A DNA stretch of 32,951 bases. Origin: Limosilactobacillus kribbianus (GTDB lineage: Bacteria; Bacillota; Bacilli; Lactobacillales; Lactobacillaceae). Position numbers and translations under genes: made by a program. The notes under the pieces were generated by a model. That model did no database searches and had not been told where the DNA came from. It saw only the letters and a program-made list of their open reading frames with translations. Positions 25,660 through 32,820 of this stretch are shown here, piece by piece. The DNA lies in the NCBI RefSeq assembly GCF_026413145.1, contig NZ_JAOVYZ010000021.1, forward strand, positions 1 through 32,951. The letters run 5' to 3'. Each line of letters opens with the position of its first letter. Within the stretch, counting starts at the first letter, position 1.

Positions 25660-25740
25660 ACCGAATCTCCCTCCGCTGGTATTGTCCAGTTCAGGTTCAA
25701 TGGGTATTATCTCAGCCATTCGGCACCCCAGACATCGTAT
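25660..25740 (-). promoter_or_regulatory. TPP (thiamin diphosphate) riboswitch
   Basis: Read on the minus strand, the conserved elements appear in the right order: TCTGGGGTGCC, GGCTGAGA, ACCC, GAACCTGA, then ATACCAGCGGAGGGA. These are the THI-box P2/J2-3 (CUGAGA) and P4/P5 regions that hold the pyrimidine and diphosphate parts of TPP. With the downstream attenuator it should turn ykoEDC off when thiamin diphosphate is plentiful. Confidence 0.96.
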
Positions 25741-25754
25741 TAATCTCACCACTT

Positions 25755-25783
25755 ATGATACATAACTTAGGGATAAAGTTCAA
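25755..25783 (-). promoter_or_regulatory. Promoter of the riboswitch-ykoEDC transcript
   Basis: On the minus strand TTGAAC (25778-25783) and TATCAT (25755-25760) are separated by 17 nt, placing the transcript start near 25748, just ahead of the riboswitch. Confidence 0.7.
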
Positions 25784-25819
25784 ATCGGGGAAAGGGGTGC
25801 AGGCACGGATGACAGAGTT

Positions 25820-25825
25820 TATAAT
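25820..25825 (+). promoter_or_regulatory. -10 box of the TSUP-tetR unit
   Basis: A perfect TATAAT; the -35 position (GTGCAG, 25797-25802) is poor, which may mean an activator or repressor-dependent promoter. The transcript would start near 25832, which makes the ATG at 25831 unusable and favours the one at 25858. Confidence 0.5.
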
Positions 25826-25857
25826 AGTCGATGTCAATAAATTTACGAGGTTATGGA

Positions 25858-26643
25858 ATGTCTGGGTTAAGTTTTTTTGCTTTGTTAGTTGTTATCGGTA
25901 TCTGCGCTGGAATCACGAGTGCGGCCGCGGGACTGGCATCTCTAATATCATATCCGTCGCTGCTGGCGCTGGGTTTGCCGCCAGTGATCGCAAATGTGAC
26001 TAGCAGCTATTCGACGGTTGCCAGTGGGTACAGCTCGGTCTTGGCATCAGCCCGTGAGCTGCGACATAATCGTAAGCAGATGTGGCTGATGATCCCGGTC
26101 GTTTTGGTGGGGGCAATGATTGGAGCGCTGCTCTTATTTACCCTGCCGAGCAAGTACTTTAAAGAATTGGTGCCTTTTTGTATCGGGGCCGCTGGGATTA
26201 TTTTACTCTTTCCCCATCGACCGCGTCAGGCTCACCCGGAATTAATTCAAAACAGTCGGGCGTTTGGCCGTTCCCGCCTGCACCGGGGACTGGCCTGGGT
26301 TGGCATCTTTTTGGTCGGCCTCTATTCCGGCTACTTTAACTCGGGGGCCGGAGTGATGATGCTGACACTCCTAACTGTCGTCAACCGCCAGCGGCCATTT
26401 GCAATTAATAATGCCCTGAAGAACGTGACTATGACGGCCACTAACACGATGGCTGCCATTATCTTTTTCCTGGAAGCGGGGATTCATTGGAACTACGTGA
26501 TCCCGCTTTTCTTAGGAAATATTCTGGGCGGAATTCTCGGGCCGATCATTGTGCGGCATCTCCCGGGGCGGCTGATGCAAATCATTGTTGGGATCGGGGC
26601 CTTAACGCTGGCTATTTCACTGATAATTAGAAACGTAATGTGA
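25858..26643 (+). CDS. TSUP-family (TauE/SafE) membrane permease
   Basis: Encodes 261 aa with about eight hydrophobic segments in two similar halves, the layout of the sulfite exporter TauE/SafE family. The half-repeats show GICAGITSAAAGLASLISYPSLL at the start and FLVGLYSGYFNSGAGVMMLTLL in the middle. Each carries the glycine-rich turn of the substrate path. Relatives move sulfur-containing anions or organic acids; the substrate here is unknown. The ATG at 25858 has an AGGTT-type ribosome-binding site 8 nt upstream. A TetR regulator follows after 10 nt and probably controls this exporter. Confidence 0.88.
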   Translation: MSGLSFFALLVVIGICAGITSAAAGLASLISYPSLLALGLPPVIANVTSSYSTVASGYSSVLASARELRHNRKQMWLMIPVVLVGAMIGALLLFTLPSKYFKELVPFCIGAAGIILLFPHRPRQAHPELIQNSRAFGRSRLHRGLAWVGIFLVGLYSGYFNSGAGVMMLTLLTVVNRQRPFAINNALKNVTMTATNTMAAIIFFLEAGIHWNYVIPLFLGNILGGILGPIIVRHLPGRLMQIIVGIGALTLAISLIIRNVM

Positions 26644-26653
26644 GGAAGAACCA

Positions 26654-27166
26654 ATGCCAAGTCAAACCTTTATCAATCTTAAGGATGCCAAAAAACAGCG
26701 GGTGCGGACTGCCTTGCTGAATGAGTTTAGCCAACACAGTCTGGCAACGGCTGAAGTGGCGCGGATCATCAAGAATGCCCAAATTTCACGTGGCGCCTTT
26801 TATAAATACTTTGCCGACCTGACGGATGCTTACCTTTACCTTCTGCAGGAAGTTTTGGTGGCGATCCACGTTCCTCTGGGCCAGACGGAGCAGCAGCTTG
26901 CTGCGTCAGACTATTACCAAATGGTCGCTAAGTTCGTTGACCGGGTTCACCAGGGACCATACTATCAATTTGTTCGCAACCATTTCCTGACTAACGAGGG
27001 GATATTGCCGCAGGAGAACGGTACGCAGCTGGAACCACAGACCGACACGCAATGGGCAGTGATGACCCTGTGCCACGCCACCATCAAGGAGTGCCTGCTG
27101 GCGCCGGACGATCGTGCCCGGGCCTTGGCGCGTCTCAAAAAAATGCTGAAGAAAATTACGGAATAA
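26654..27166 (+). CDS. TetR-family transcriptional regulator
   Basis: Encodes 170 aa. The N-terminal DNA-binding domain (residues 10-55) has the TetR pattern RVRTALLNEFSQHSLATAEV...ISRGAFYKYFADLTDAYLYLL, where GAFYKYF is the recognition helix signature. The C-terminal part is a short helical ligand-binding domain. It is encoded 10 nt after the TSUP permease with a GAGGAAG ribosome-binding site, so it is likely the local regulator, perhaps of its own operon. Confidence 0.9.
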   Translation: MPSQTFINLKDAKKQRVRTALLNEFSQHSLATAEVARIIKNAQISRGAFYKYFADLTDAYLYLLQEVLVAIHVPLGQTEQQLAASDYYQMVAKFVDRVHQGPYYQFVRNHFLTNEGILPQENGTQLEPQTDTQWAVMTLCHATIKECLLAPDDRARALARLKKMLKKITE

Positions 27167-27175
27167 CAAAAGTGA

Positions 27176-27286
27176 GTGGGAAATAACCATCAGAGTGGGG
27201 CGTATGGCTAGCCTAGGGCGGGAGTCGGCGTTGGAGGCGTCGGCTTTCGTCCGTAGCTAGACACTAGCCCCACGGTTATTTTCCAC
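27176..27286 (+). repeat. 111-nt imperfect inverted repeat / long RNA hairpin
   Basis: GTGGGAAATAACC (27176-27188) pairs with GGTTATTTTCCAC (27274-27286) with one mismatch. GTGGGGC (27195-27201) pairs with GCCCCAC (27267-27273). CTAGC (27208-27212) pairs with GCTAG (27256-27260). An unbroken 16-bp inner stem joins 27216-27231 to 27237-27252 around a 5-nt loop. Seven pairs of this inner stem are G-U on the plus strand and would be A-C mismatches on the minus strand, so the plus-strand RNA is the form that folds. It may be a dispersed repeat, a transcript-end structure for the tetR unit or a small RNA. Confidence 0.65.
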
Positions 27287-27318
27287 GTTATCTTATTTAA
27301 TAACATTCAAGAATTAAC

Positions 27319-27354
27319 AAAAGGGATGAAGTCATAGGAGGCTTCATCCCTTTT
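27319..27354. terminator. Terminator of the nucleoside hydrolase gene
   Basis: AAAAGGGATGAAG (27319-27331) and CTTCATCCCTTTT (27342-27354) are a perfect 13-bp inverted repeat 25 nt beyond the hydrolase stop codon. It is symmetric and probably also stops transcription from the tetR side. Confidence 0.9.
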
Positions 27355-27379
27355 AGTTAGAAGTGTTTATCTTTGTGGA

Positions 27380-28342
27380 CTAGTGTTCCTTGAACAAGTT
27401 GGTCAGCAGGTCCATGAAGACGTTTAAGTAACGTTCCTTGTCAACATTGATAGCAACCTTAACGTTTGGATTTGGATCGTTCAGCTTGGCGTTGTCACCA
27501 ATGATCCGTGCGTAGTAAGGGCCTTCCTCGTAGACACACTTAACGAAGAGGCTCAGCGTGGTAACGAAGGATGGGTCAATTCCAACACCAACGGCCAGTG
27601 GGTCGTGAATGGCACAACCGTTCTTGTCGATGTCGAGGTTGTAGTAGGCGTCGATGTAGAAGTCGGTGATGTCGGCGTAGGCCTTCCCAGCCTTGGTGCC
27701 GAGTTCACGCCACTTTGCGGTTTCCTTCTTGGTCAGCAGGGTCCGCAGGGTAACGTCCAAGCCCACCATCGTCAATGGCAGGTCGGAGGTCAGGACTTCG
27801 TTGCAGGCTTTTGGATCCTGGTTAATGTTGGCTTCAGCAACCGGCGTAACATTTCCTTCAACGGTCAGGGCACCACCCATGAAGGTAACATTGCCGATCA
27901 GGTGGGCAATCTCGGGATCCTTTTCAAGAGCAGCAGCCAGATTGGTCATTGGGCCGGTTGGGATGATGATCAGGTCCTTGCCGTACTTGTGGGCGGCGTC
28001 AATGTAGAAGTCCACACCGGATTCTTCTTCCACGCTGCGTTGTGGGTCTGGCAGTTCGACTTCACCGATCCCATTGTTACCATGGATATCCTTAGAAACC
28101 TGCATTACATCGAAGTGGTCAGTCGTGCATGAATGCGGCAGACCCTTGTATACAGGAATGTCGGTGTGACCGAGCAGTTCTAGGAGCTTCAGGCTATTTT
28201 GTGCGCAAACGTCGAGCAGGTTGTTACCATATGAACTAACGATCCCAATCAGGTCAACTTCTGGAGCAGCTAAAGCGTAGGCGATTGCCAAAGCGTCGTC
28301 AACACCAGTATCCAGGTCAAGAATCATTTTCTTTTTAGCCAT
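27380..28342 (-). CDS. Nucleoside hydrolase (IUNH family)
   Basis: Encodes 320 aa. The N-terminal ILDLDTGVDDALAIAYAL matches the DTDxGxDDxxA calcium-binding signature, with the first Asp-Thr-Asp read as D-L-D-T. IPTGPMTNLAAALEKDP and FMGGAL continue the active site, and CAIHDPLAVGV gives the later Asp ligand. The enzyme splits ribonucleosides into base and ribose for salvage. The start is the ATG at 28342, using GGAGGG as ribosome-binding site; an upstream TTG lies inside that site. Codon use is moderately biased. A promoter and a degenerate CcpA-type site are visible upstream, which would fit carbon-source control. Confidence 0.93.
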   Translation of the reverse strand: MAKKKMILDLDTGVDDALAIAYALAAPEVDLIGIVSSYGNNLLDVCAQNSLKLLELLGHTDIPVYKGLPHSCTTDHFDVMQVSKDIHGNNGIGEVELPDPQRSVEEESGVDFYIDAAHKYGKDLIIIPTGPMTNLAAALEKDPEIAHLIGNVTFMGGALTVEGNVTPVAEANINQDPKACNEVLTSDLPLTMVGLDVTLRTLLTKKETAKWRELGTKAGKAYADITDFYIDAYYNLDIDKNGCAIHDPLAVGVGIDPSFVTTLSLFVKCVYEEGPYYARIIGDNAKLNDPNPNVKVAINVDKERYLNVFMDLLTNLFKEH

Positions 28343-28385
28343 ATTGAGTCCCTCCAAATAATAAGAAAAGTTGTTTACACTTTCA

Positions 28386-28414
28386 ATGATAGATTAGTTT
28401 TTCGGTAAACACAA
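28386..28414 (-). promoter_or_regulatory. Probable nucleoside hydrolase promoter
   Basis: On the minus strand TTGTGT (28409-28414) and TATCAT (28386-28391) are spaced by 17 nt, about 45 nt ahead of the start codon. Confidence 0.6.
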
Positions 28415-28431
28415 TAGGTAAAACGTTAAAT

Positions 28432-28446
28432 TTGGTAGCGCTTCAA
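28432..28446. promoter_or_regulatory. Degenerate cre-like (CcpA) site
   Basis: TTGGTAGCGCTTCAA has the symmetric AGCGCT core and matches 7 of 10 fixed positions of the 14-bp cre consensus. It lies about 20 nt upstream of the hydrolase -35 box and just before the promoter of the divergent reductase gene. Confidence 0.35.
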
Positions 28447-28470
28447 AAAGAATTTAATTCCTTAGCGAGA

Positions 28471-28479
28471 TGTTATAAT
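28471..28479 (+). promoter_or_regulatory. Extended -10 promoter of the reductase gene
   Basis: TGTTATAAT combines the TGn extension with a perfect TATAAT. The -35 region is weak. It is 37 nt upstream of the start codon at 28517. Confidence 0.65.
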
Positions 28480-28516
28480 AGTTAAACAAAGTTTTGAAGA
28501 AAGAAGGCCGTGTTTG

Positions 28517-29518
28517 ATGACGGAATCACAATATGACGTAACTATTATTGGTGGAGGCCCTGCCGGAATGTTTGCCGCATTTTACTGTGGGCTGCATGAA
28601 CTGCATGCTCAACTGATCGAAAGTCTGCCTCAGCTTGGGGGCCAGGTAGCTGCCCTTTACCCGGAAAAACAGATTTGGGACGTAGCCGGCCTGCCGGGAG
28701 TTACGGGCCAGGAGCTCGTTGATCACCTCAAGGACCAGCTGAAAATTGCTCCCGTGGACCAGTTCGTCAACGAGACGGTCGACGACGTGATCAAGGAGGA
28801 CGACGGGACTTTTACGATTAAGTCCGCTGAGCGCACCTCTCATTCCAAGGCCGTCATTATTGCACTAGGAAACGGGGCCTTTACTCCCCGGCCGCTGGCA
28901 TTGGACGGCGCCAAAGAATTAGAAGGCCATCAATTGCACTATTTCGTCACCCACAAGGCTGACTTTGCCGGGCAACGGGTCGCCGTTTTCGGTGGCGGTG
29001 ATTCCGCTATCGACATTGCACTGATGCTAGAGCCGCTTGCCAAGGAGGTTTACCTGGTTCACCGACGCAATCAATTCCGGGGCTTGGAGCACACGGTGAC
29101 GCGCTTGAAGCAGTCTTCAGTTCAGCTGGTGACGCCCTACCTGCCGAAGAGCCTGCAGACAACGGCTGATGGAGCAGTGACGATTGGCTTAAAAAAGATG
29201 CGCAGCGATGAAGAAACGACTCTGACGGTGGATCAGATGGTGGTCAACTACGGCTTTACCTCAAATAACGCGGCTTTGGCAAAGTGGTCATTGGACTTGG
29301 CCAGTGAACGGCGGCTCCTTAAGGTGGACTCGACGATGCAGACCAGCGTGCCCGGTGTCTACGCCATCGGTGACGGGGTGACTTATCCCGGAAAGGCAGC
29401 CCTGATTGCGACCGCCTTTGGGGAGGCACCGACTGCGGTAACCGCATTGGCTAAGCAACTTTATCCGGACAAGCGGATGGCCACCCACAGTTCTTCGATG
29501 CATATTAAGCAAAAATAA
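28517..29518 (+). CDS. Ferredoxin/flavodoxin-NADP+ reductase, thioredoxin-reductase-like (type 2, YumC-like)
   Basis: Encodes 333 aa of FAD/NAD(P)H flavoprotein. The FAD-binding GGGPAGMFAAFYCG is at the N-terminus, then LPQLGGQVAALYPEKQIWDVAG, typical of this type. The NADPH-binding VAVFGGGDSAIDIALML is near residue 155, and YAIGDGVTYPGKAALIATAFGEA near the C-terminus. The redox CxxC of true thioredoxin reductases is missing, which identifies the ferredoxin-reductase branch. It passes electrons between NADPH and ferredoxin or flavodoxin. The ATG at 28517 follows a GAAAGAAGG ribosome-binding site, preceded by a TTG that I do not use. It is monocistronic with its own terminator. Confidence 0.93.
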   Translation: MTESQYDVTIIGGGPAGMFAAFYCGLHELHAQLIESLPQLGGQVAALYPEKQIWDVAGLPGVTGQELVDHLKDQLKIAPVDQFVNETVDDVIKEDDGTFTIKSAERTSHSKAVIIALGNGAFTPRPLALDGAKELEGHQLHYFVTHKADFAGQRVAVFGGGDSAIDIALMLEPLAKEVYLVHRRNQFRGLEHTVTRLKQSSVQLVTPYLPKSLQTTADGAVTIGLKKMRSDEETTLTVDQMVVNYGFTSNNAALAKWSLDLASERRLLKVDSTMQTSVPGVYAIGDGVTYPGKAALIATAFGEAPTAVTALAKQLYPDKRMATHSSSMHIKQK

Positions 29519-29520
29519 GA

Positions 29521-29561
29521 AAACGCAGCAGGCTGCTTGAGAAAAGCAACTTGCTGCGTTT
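29521..29561 (+). terminator. Terminator of the reductase gene
   Basis: AAACGCAGCA (29521-29530) and TGCTGCGTTT (29552-29561) form a perfect 10-bp outer stem, with partial pairing inside, directly after the stop codon. Confidence 0.85.
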
Positions 29562-29578
29562 ATTCTTGGCAAAGATGA

Positions 29579-29613
29579 TTGCATGTCAGTACCCATTAAA
29601 CTACCATGGTAGT
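29579..29613 (+). promoter_or_regulatory. Putative promoter and 14-bp palindromic operator of the L,D-transpeptidase gene
   Basis: ACTACCATGGTAGT (29600-29613) is a perfect 14-bp palindrome. It covers TACCAT (29602-29607), which could serve as -10 for TTGCAT at 29579-29584 with a 17-nt spacer. Both boxes are weak matches, but the palindrome is exact. Confidence 0.4.
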
Positions 29614-29651
29614 GTTGATCAATATGTTTTTTGGTTAAGAGGGGAAAAGAA

Positions 29652-30251
29652 TTGTTTGGAAAAACGAAACGGTTTGTACTTGTACTCGTTTGTTTGCTGA
29701 CAGTTAGTTTGGTATTTTTTGGCCCGGCCAATCGAGGAAGTGCCCAGGCGGCAACTAGCCAGAGCAGCCACATGCGGACGCCGATTGACTGGCATCAGTC
29801 CTCAGAGACTGTTCCCTATCCCGACCTCAAACAGGCCAAGAATCTCTGGGTTAAAGTAGAATTGAAGGCCAACCGGACTTACATTTATGACGGCAACAAG
29901 CTGCTTTATACGATGTATAGTTGCGGCGGCGTCTATCAAAAGGATAAGCAGACCGGCAAGATGAAGAGTTTGACGCCGACCGGGACCTTCCATGTTCAAT
30001 CGGAACGGGGCGACCATTTCTTCAACTCGCAACTGCAGGTCGGTGCCAACTATTACACCTCCTGGCATGATCACGGTCAGTACCTTTTCCACAGCGTTCC
30101 AACAACGGCTGACGGTTCCTATAATAAGGTTGAGGCGGCCAAGCTGGGTAAGACGCAGGGATCCCACGGCTGCATCCGGCTCTCGGTGGCCGATGCTCGT
30201 TGGATTGAGCAGAACTTGCCGACCGGAACTAAGGTTGTGATCGTTGATTAA
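29652..30251 (+). CDS. L,D-transpeptidase, YkuD family
   Basis: About 199 aa, exported. Residues 1-41 form a signal peptide or anchor (basic start, hydrophobic VLVLVCLLTVSLVFF, then GSAQAATS). The rest is a YkuD catalytic domain, with VKVELKANRTYIYDGNKL at its start, the His of YLFHSVP (near 147) and the catalytic SHGCIRLS (His near 172, Cys near 174). Such enzymes join peptidoglycan tetrapeptides to another stem or to a protein, without beta-lactam-type serine chemistry. The start is TTG at 29652 with AGAGGGG 7 nt upstream; the earlier in-frame TTG at 29631 has none. Its end overlaps the tail of a tiny membrane-protein gene on the other strand by 23 bp. A dead-looking paralog is encoded at 30460-31026. 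Confidence 0.93.
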   Translation: MFGKTKRFVLVLVCLLTVSLVFFGPANRGSAQAATSQSSHMRTPIDWHQSSETVPYPDLKQAKNLWVKVELKANRTYIYDGNKLLYTMYSCGGVYQKDKQTGKMKSLTPTGTFHVQSERGDHFFNSQLQVGANYYTSWHDHGQYLFHSVPTTADGSYNKVEAAKLGKTQGSHGCIRLSVADARWIEQNLPTGTKVVIVD

Positions 30252-30447
30252 GCCAGGGAACGATGGCCTTTAAGCTGCAGATAAGCAGGTTAGCCAGGAC
30301 GAAGATAAGGACAGCAGCCTCCAGCGAGATCCTGACCAGCGGAATGATCAGGCTGAGCAGGTTGTATAAGATTATCAGGAGAATGAGGCCCCCGTCGCTG
30401 ATCAACAGGTGTTGAACAAAGGAGCGGGGGAAAAGTCGTTTGAGCAT
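30229..30447 (-). CDS. Tiny two-helix membrane protein
   Basis: Encodes 72 aa. After a basic start (MLKRLFPRSFV) two hydrophobic segments (about residues 17-37 and 43-62) make up most of the protein. I recognise no family. A clear AAAGGAGG ribosome-binding site precedes the ATG, and the gene starts 12 nt after the L,D-transpeptidase-like gene, so both are in one operon. The C-terminal codons overlap the opposite-strand transpeptidase gene. Confidence 0.65.
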   Translation of the reverse strand: MLKRLFPRSFVQHLLISDGGLILLIILYNLLSLIIPLVRISLEAAVLIFVLANLLICSLKAIVPWLNQRSQP

Positions 30448-30459
30448 GATGGGCCTCCT

Positions 30460-31026
30460 TTAACGAATCGTCACCGGCGTTCCCTTAGGCAGACTGCGCA
30501 GCCAAAGGGCGTCCGGTTGGGATACTTGAATTGTGCGCGGAAAGTTAAAACTTTGCTTAAGCCAATTCTTGGCAACCGCGCGCTGGCCAATCGTGGTAGG
30601 AGCGACAAAATAAAGATGGTGGTTAAGCGCCACCCAGTTGCCGGCGCAAAGGACCTGCCGACCGCCAACGTGAGTAATCTGTTGACCAAAGTGGCCCTGG
30701 CTGCTGGTGGACTGAGAACTGGCGTTGACCCGGGCGTGCATGGTGTAGATGACCCGGTGGCCGCTTAAAACGAAGATCTTCTGCAGCTTAGTTACCGCAA
30801 TGACGCGCAAGTGAGATTGCTTGTGCAGATCGGGGGAGGCTTTGCTTTCGGAAGAGTGGTTGCGATTAGGACGGCGCAGTCGGTTCGCGTTGGCAACTTG
30901 ACTGGTCCGACTGGCATCCGGAATGAACTTGCTGCTGCTCAGGTAGGTGTGGACATTAATGATGACGATACTAATTATGAAGAAAATGGCGATCAGGTAA
31001 AAGAGATGCTTTAGTTCGCGATTCAT
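30460..31026 (-). CDS. Membrane-anchored L,D-transpeptidase-like protein lacking the catalytic motif
   Basis: Encodes 188 aa: an N-terminal membrane anchor (LFYLIAIFFIISIVIINV, residues 8-27), a Ser/Arg-rich linker (to about 70), and a domain that lines up with the YkuD enzyme next door. The matching parts are LRVIAVTKLQKIFVLSGHRV against LWVKVELKANRTYIYDGNKL, IYTMHARVN against LYTMYSCGG, LYFVAPTT against LFHSVPTT, and ALWLRSLPKGTPVTI against ARWIEQNLPTGTKVVI. Where the active enzyme has SHGCIRLS this one reads SFNFPRTIQ, and the first His is also gone. No frameshift or stop is present, so it is a coherent gene for a probable pseudoenzyme. The alignment is by eye. The ATG at 31026 has AAGGA upstream. 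It lies head-to-head with dacA (81-bp gap). Confidence 0.75.
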   Translation of the reverse strand: MNRELKHLFYLIAIFFIISIVIINVHTYLSSSKFIPDASRTSQVANANRLRRPNRNHSSESKASPDLHKQSHLRVIAVTKLQKIFVLSGHRVIYTMHARVNASSQSTSSQGHFGQQITHVGGRQVLCAGNWVALNHHLYFVAPTTIGQRAVAKNWLKQSFNFPRTIQVSQPDALWLRSLPKGTPVTIR

Positions 31027-31107
31027 TAGATATTGATTCCTTTGTGTGTAGTCTATCTTCTATCTTAGCGTATTTGAAACCAATCAGTATACTTTGGGAG
31101 AAATTCA

Positions 31108-32337
31108 ATGAAAAAATTTTGGACAATTATCATGACAACGATCTTGGTGCTCTGGAGCGTAATGACCGTTCCGGCCCATGCTCAAGCGCAAATTGATGCC
31201 TCGGCTGCGATGATGGTGGATGCCACCACGGGTCAGGTAATTTACGAACAAAACGCCGACCAGAAGCTGCCGATCGCCTCGGTCAGCAAACTGCTCACGG
31301 CGATGGTCGTGGAGGACGAGGTGAAAAATAAGCAGATCACCGGCGATACCAAGGTCAAAGTGAATGATGATATTGCTGCTGTTTCCAACGACCCGAATTA
31401 TTCGGCAATCGGTCTCCAGTCGGGGGAATCATATACAGTGCGTGAATTGTTAAACGCGGCCCTGGTCAAATCAGCCGATGGGGCCACGCTGGCACTGGCC
31501 ATGGCGGCGGGCGACAGCGTCGATGAATTTACCATCAAGCTCCAGCAAAAGGCCCAGAAAATCGGTCTGAAAAATTATTCAATCGTGAACCCAGTCGGCC
31601 TGACAAACAGCGATCTCAAGAATCTCAAGTCAAATCAGTATGCGGATAACGCCGAGAACTCCATGACGGCAAGGGACGTAGCGATCATGGCTCGTTATTT
31701 TGTTAACCACTATCCCCAGCTGCTCCAGGTGACCGCCCAGAAGCAGGCGACCTTCTATATTGCCAAGAACAAGTCGAAGGTGGGCAAAAACCTGAACGAG
31801 ATGCTGCCGGGTGGCAAATACACGGTCCCCGGAGTGAAAATCGACGGGCTCAAAACCGGAACCTCGGATGCGGCGGGCGCCTGCTTCGTAAGCACCGGTC
31901 GCTACCGGGGGCATCGGATCATCACGGTCATTTTGCATGCCAACGGGCAAAACAAGGATAACCGCTTCGTCCAAACCCAGCGGTTGTACCAGATGCTCAA
32001 ACAAGATTATCACCTACAGACGGTTAAGGTCGCTGCCAACCTGCGTCAGCCGAAGATCGCCGATGGGGCTCAGCGCCAGGCTTCATTGGGGCCTAAGCAG
32101 GTCACAGTCTGGGGTACCAGCAGCCCCCGGCACTACACGCTGGCAGTTAAATACCGGGCCAAGTTGGTGAATAAGCAGGATCAGCTTGTGGCCCCCCTCA
32201 AGCGCGGCCAGGTAGTCGGGAGCCTTGAATTGTCCGGCCCAGGTCTGAAGTCCGTTGACAGGAAGGCCCTGACCTACCAATTGACCAGCACGCAAAGCAT
32301 TCTGCGTGGCAATTTCTTCCAGCGACTATTTCACTAG
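31108..32337 (+). CDS. dacA: D-alanyl-D-alanine carboxypeptidase (low-molecular-mass PBP, DacA type)
   Basis: Encodes 409 aa. A signal peptide (about residues 1-27, ending PAHAQAQ) precedes the penicilloyl serine transferase domain: ASVSKLL (catalytic SxxK, Ser near residue 58), KSADGATLAL (SxN position reading Ser-Ala-Asp) and GLKTGTSDAAG (KTG). A beta-rich C-terminal domain (about 300-400) ends in a short amphipathic stretch (GNFFQRLFH) that may hold it at the membrane. It removes the terminal D-Ala from pentapeptides, giving the tetrapeptides that L,D-transpeptidases use as donors, and two YkuD-type genes lie just upstream. The ATG at 31108 has GGGAG 7 nt upstream. Its last 12 bp overlap the convergent acetyltransferase gene. 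Confidence 0.94.
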   Translation: MKKFWTIIMTTILVLWSVMTVPAHAQAQIDASAAMMVDATTGQVIYEQNADQKLPIASVSKLLTAMVVEDEVKNKQITGDTKVKVNDDIAAVSNDPNYSAIGLQSGESYTVRELLNAALVKSADGATLALAMAAGDSVDEFTIKLQQKAQKIGLKNYSIVNPVGLTNSDLKNLKSNQYADNAENSMTARDVAIMARYFVNHYPQLLQVTAQKQATFYIAKNKSKVGKNLNEMLPGGKYTVPGVKIDGLKTGTSDAAGACFVSTGRYRGHRIITVILHANGQNKDNRFVQTQRLYQMLKQDYHLQTVKVAANLRQPKIADGAQRQASLGPKQVTVWGTSSPRHYTLAVKYRAKLVNKQDQLVAPLKRGQVVGSLELSGPGLKSVDRKALTYQLTSTQSILRGNFFQRLFH

Positions 32338-32784
32338 CGGCAGGGCTAGGATCAGCATATCACGCAGGTGAAGTCGGTTTTCGTAGATCGGCTGGCGGTA
32401 GTTGCGGACGAAATAGTCCCGGGCGATGCCGACCACGCGAAAGCCGACCTTCTGATAGAGATAGAGTTGAGCAAAACTGGTAGAACCGGTGCCGACAAAA
32501 AGTTTATGGTAGCCGTGTTGCCTACCGTATTGTTGGGCAAATTCCAACAGGCGAGTGGCGACATGCTGGCCTTGCCAGTGGGGATGGACCGCAATGTTTT
32601 TAATCTCCAGTCGCTGGCCATCCTGTGGCTGCAGGACGATGCTGGCGATTAGCTCTTGCTCGTGCCGCGCCTCAAAAATGGTGCTGCTATTGATGTAGCG
32701 CTGAATGGCGGCGCGCTCGGGGTCGGCCAGCAAAAGGAGCTGCCAGTGCCGGGACGTCAGCTTGGTACATTGTTGAATAATCAT
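32326..32784 (-). CDS. GNAT-family N-acetyltransferase
   Basis: Encodes 152 aa with one GNAT domain. The central IKNIAVHPHWQGQHVATRLLEFA is the acetyl-CoA pyrophosphate loop, in the degenerate form QGQHVA. LFVGTGSTSFAQLYLYQKVGFRVVGI is the usual C-terminal strand-helix with the Tyr. The substrate is unknown. The start is ATG 32784 with GAGGTGA 8 nt upstream; the GTG at 32796 lies within that site. Its end overlaps dacA by 12 bp, convergent, with no visible terminator between. Confidence 0.88.
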   Translation of the reverse strand: MIIQQCTKLTSRHWQLLLLADPERAAIQRYINSSTIFEARHEQELIASIVLQPQDGQRLEIKNIAVHPHWQGQHVATRLLEFAQQYGRQHGYHKLFVGTGSTSFAQLYLYQKVGFRVVGIARDYFVRNYRQPIYENRLHLRDMLILALPLVK

Positions 32785-32820
32785 TTTAGAAATCACCTCA
32801 AAAGATAAAAGGGAGCACCC

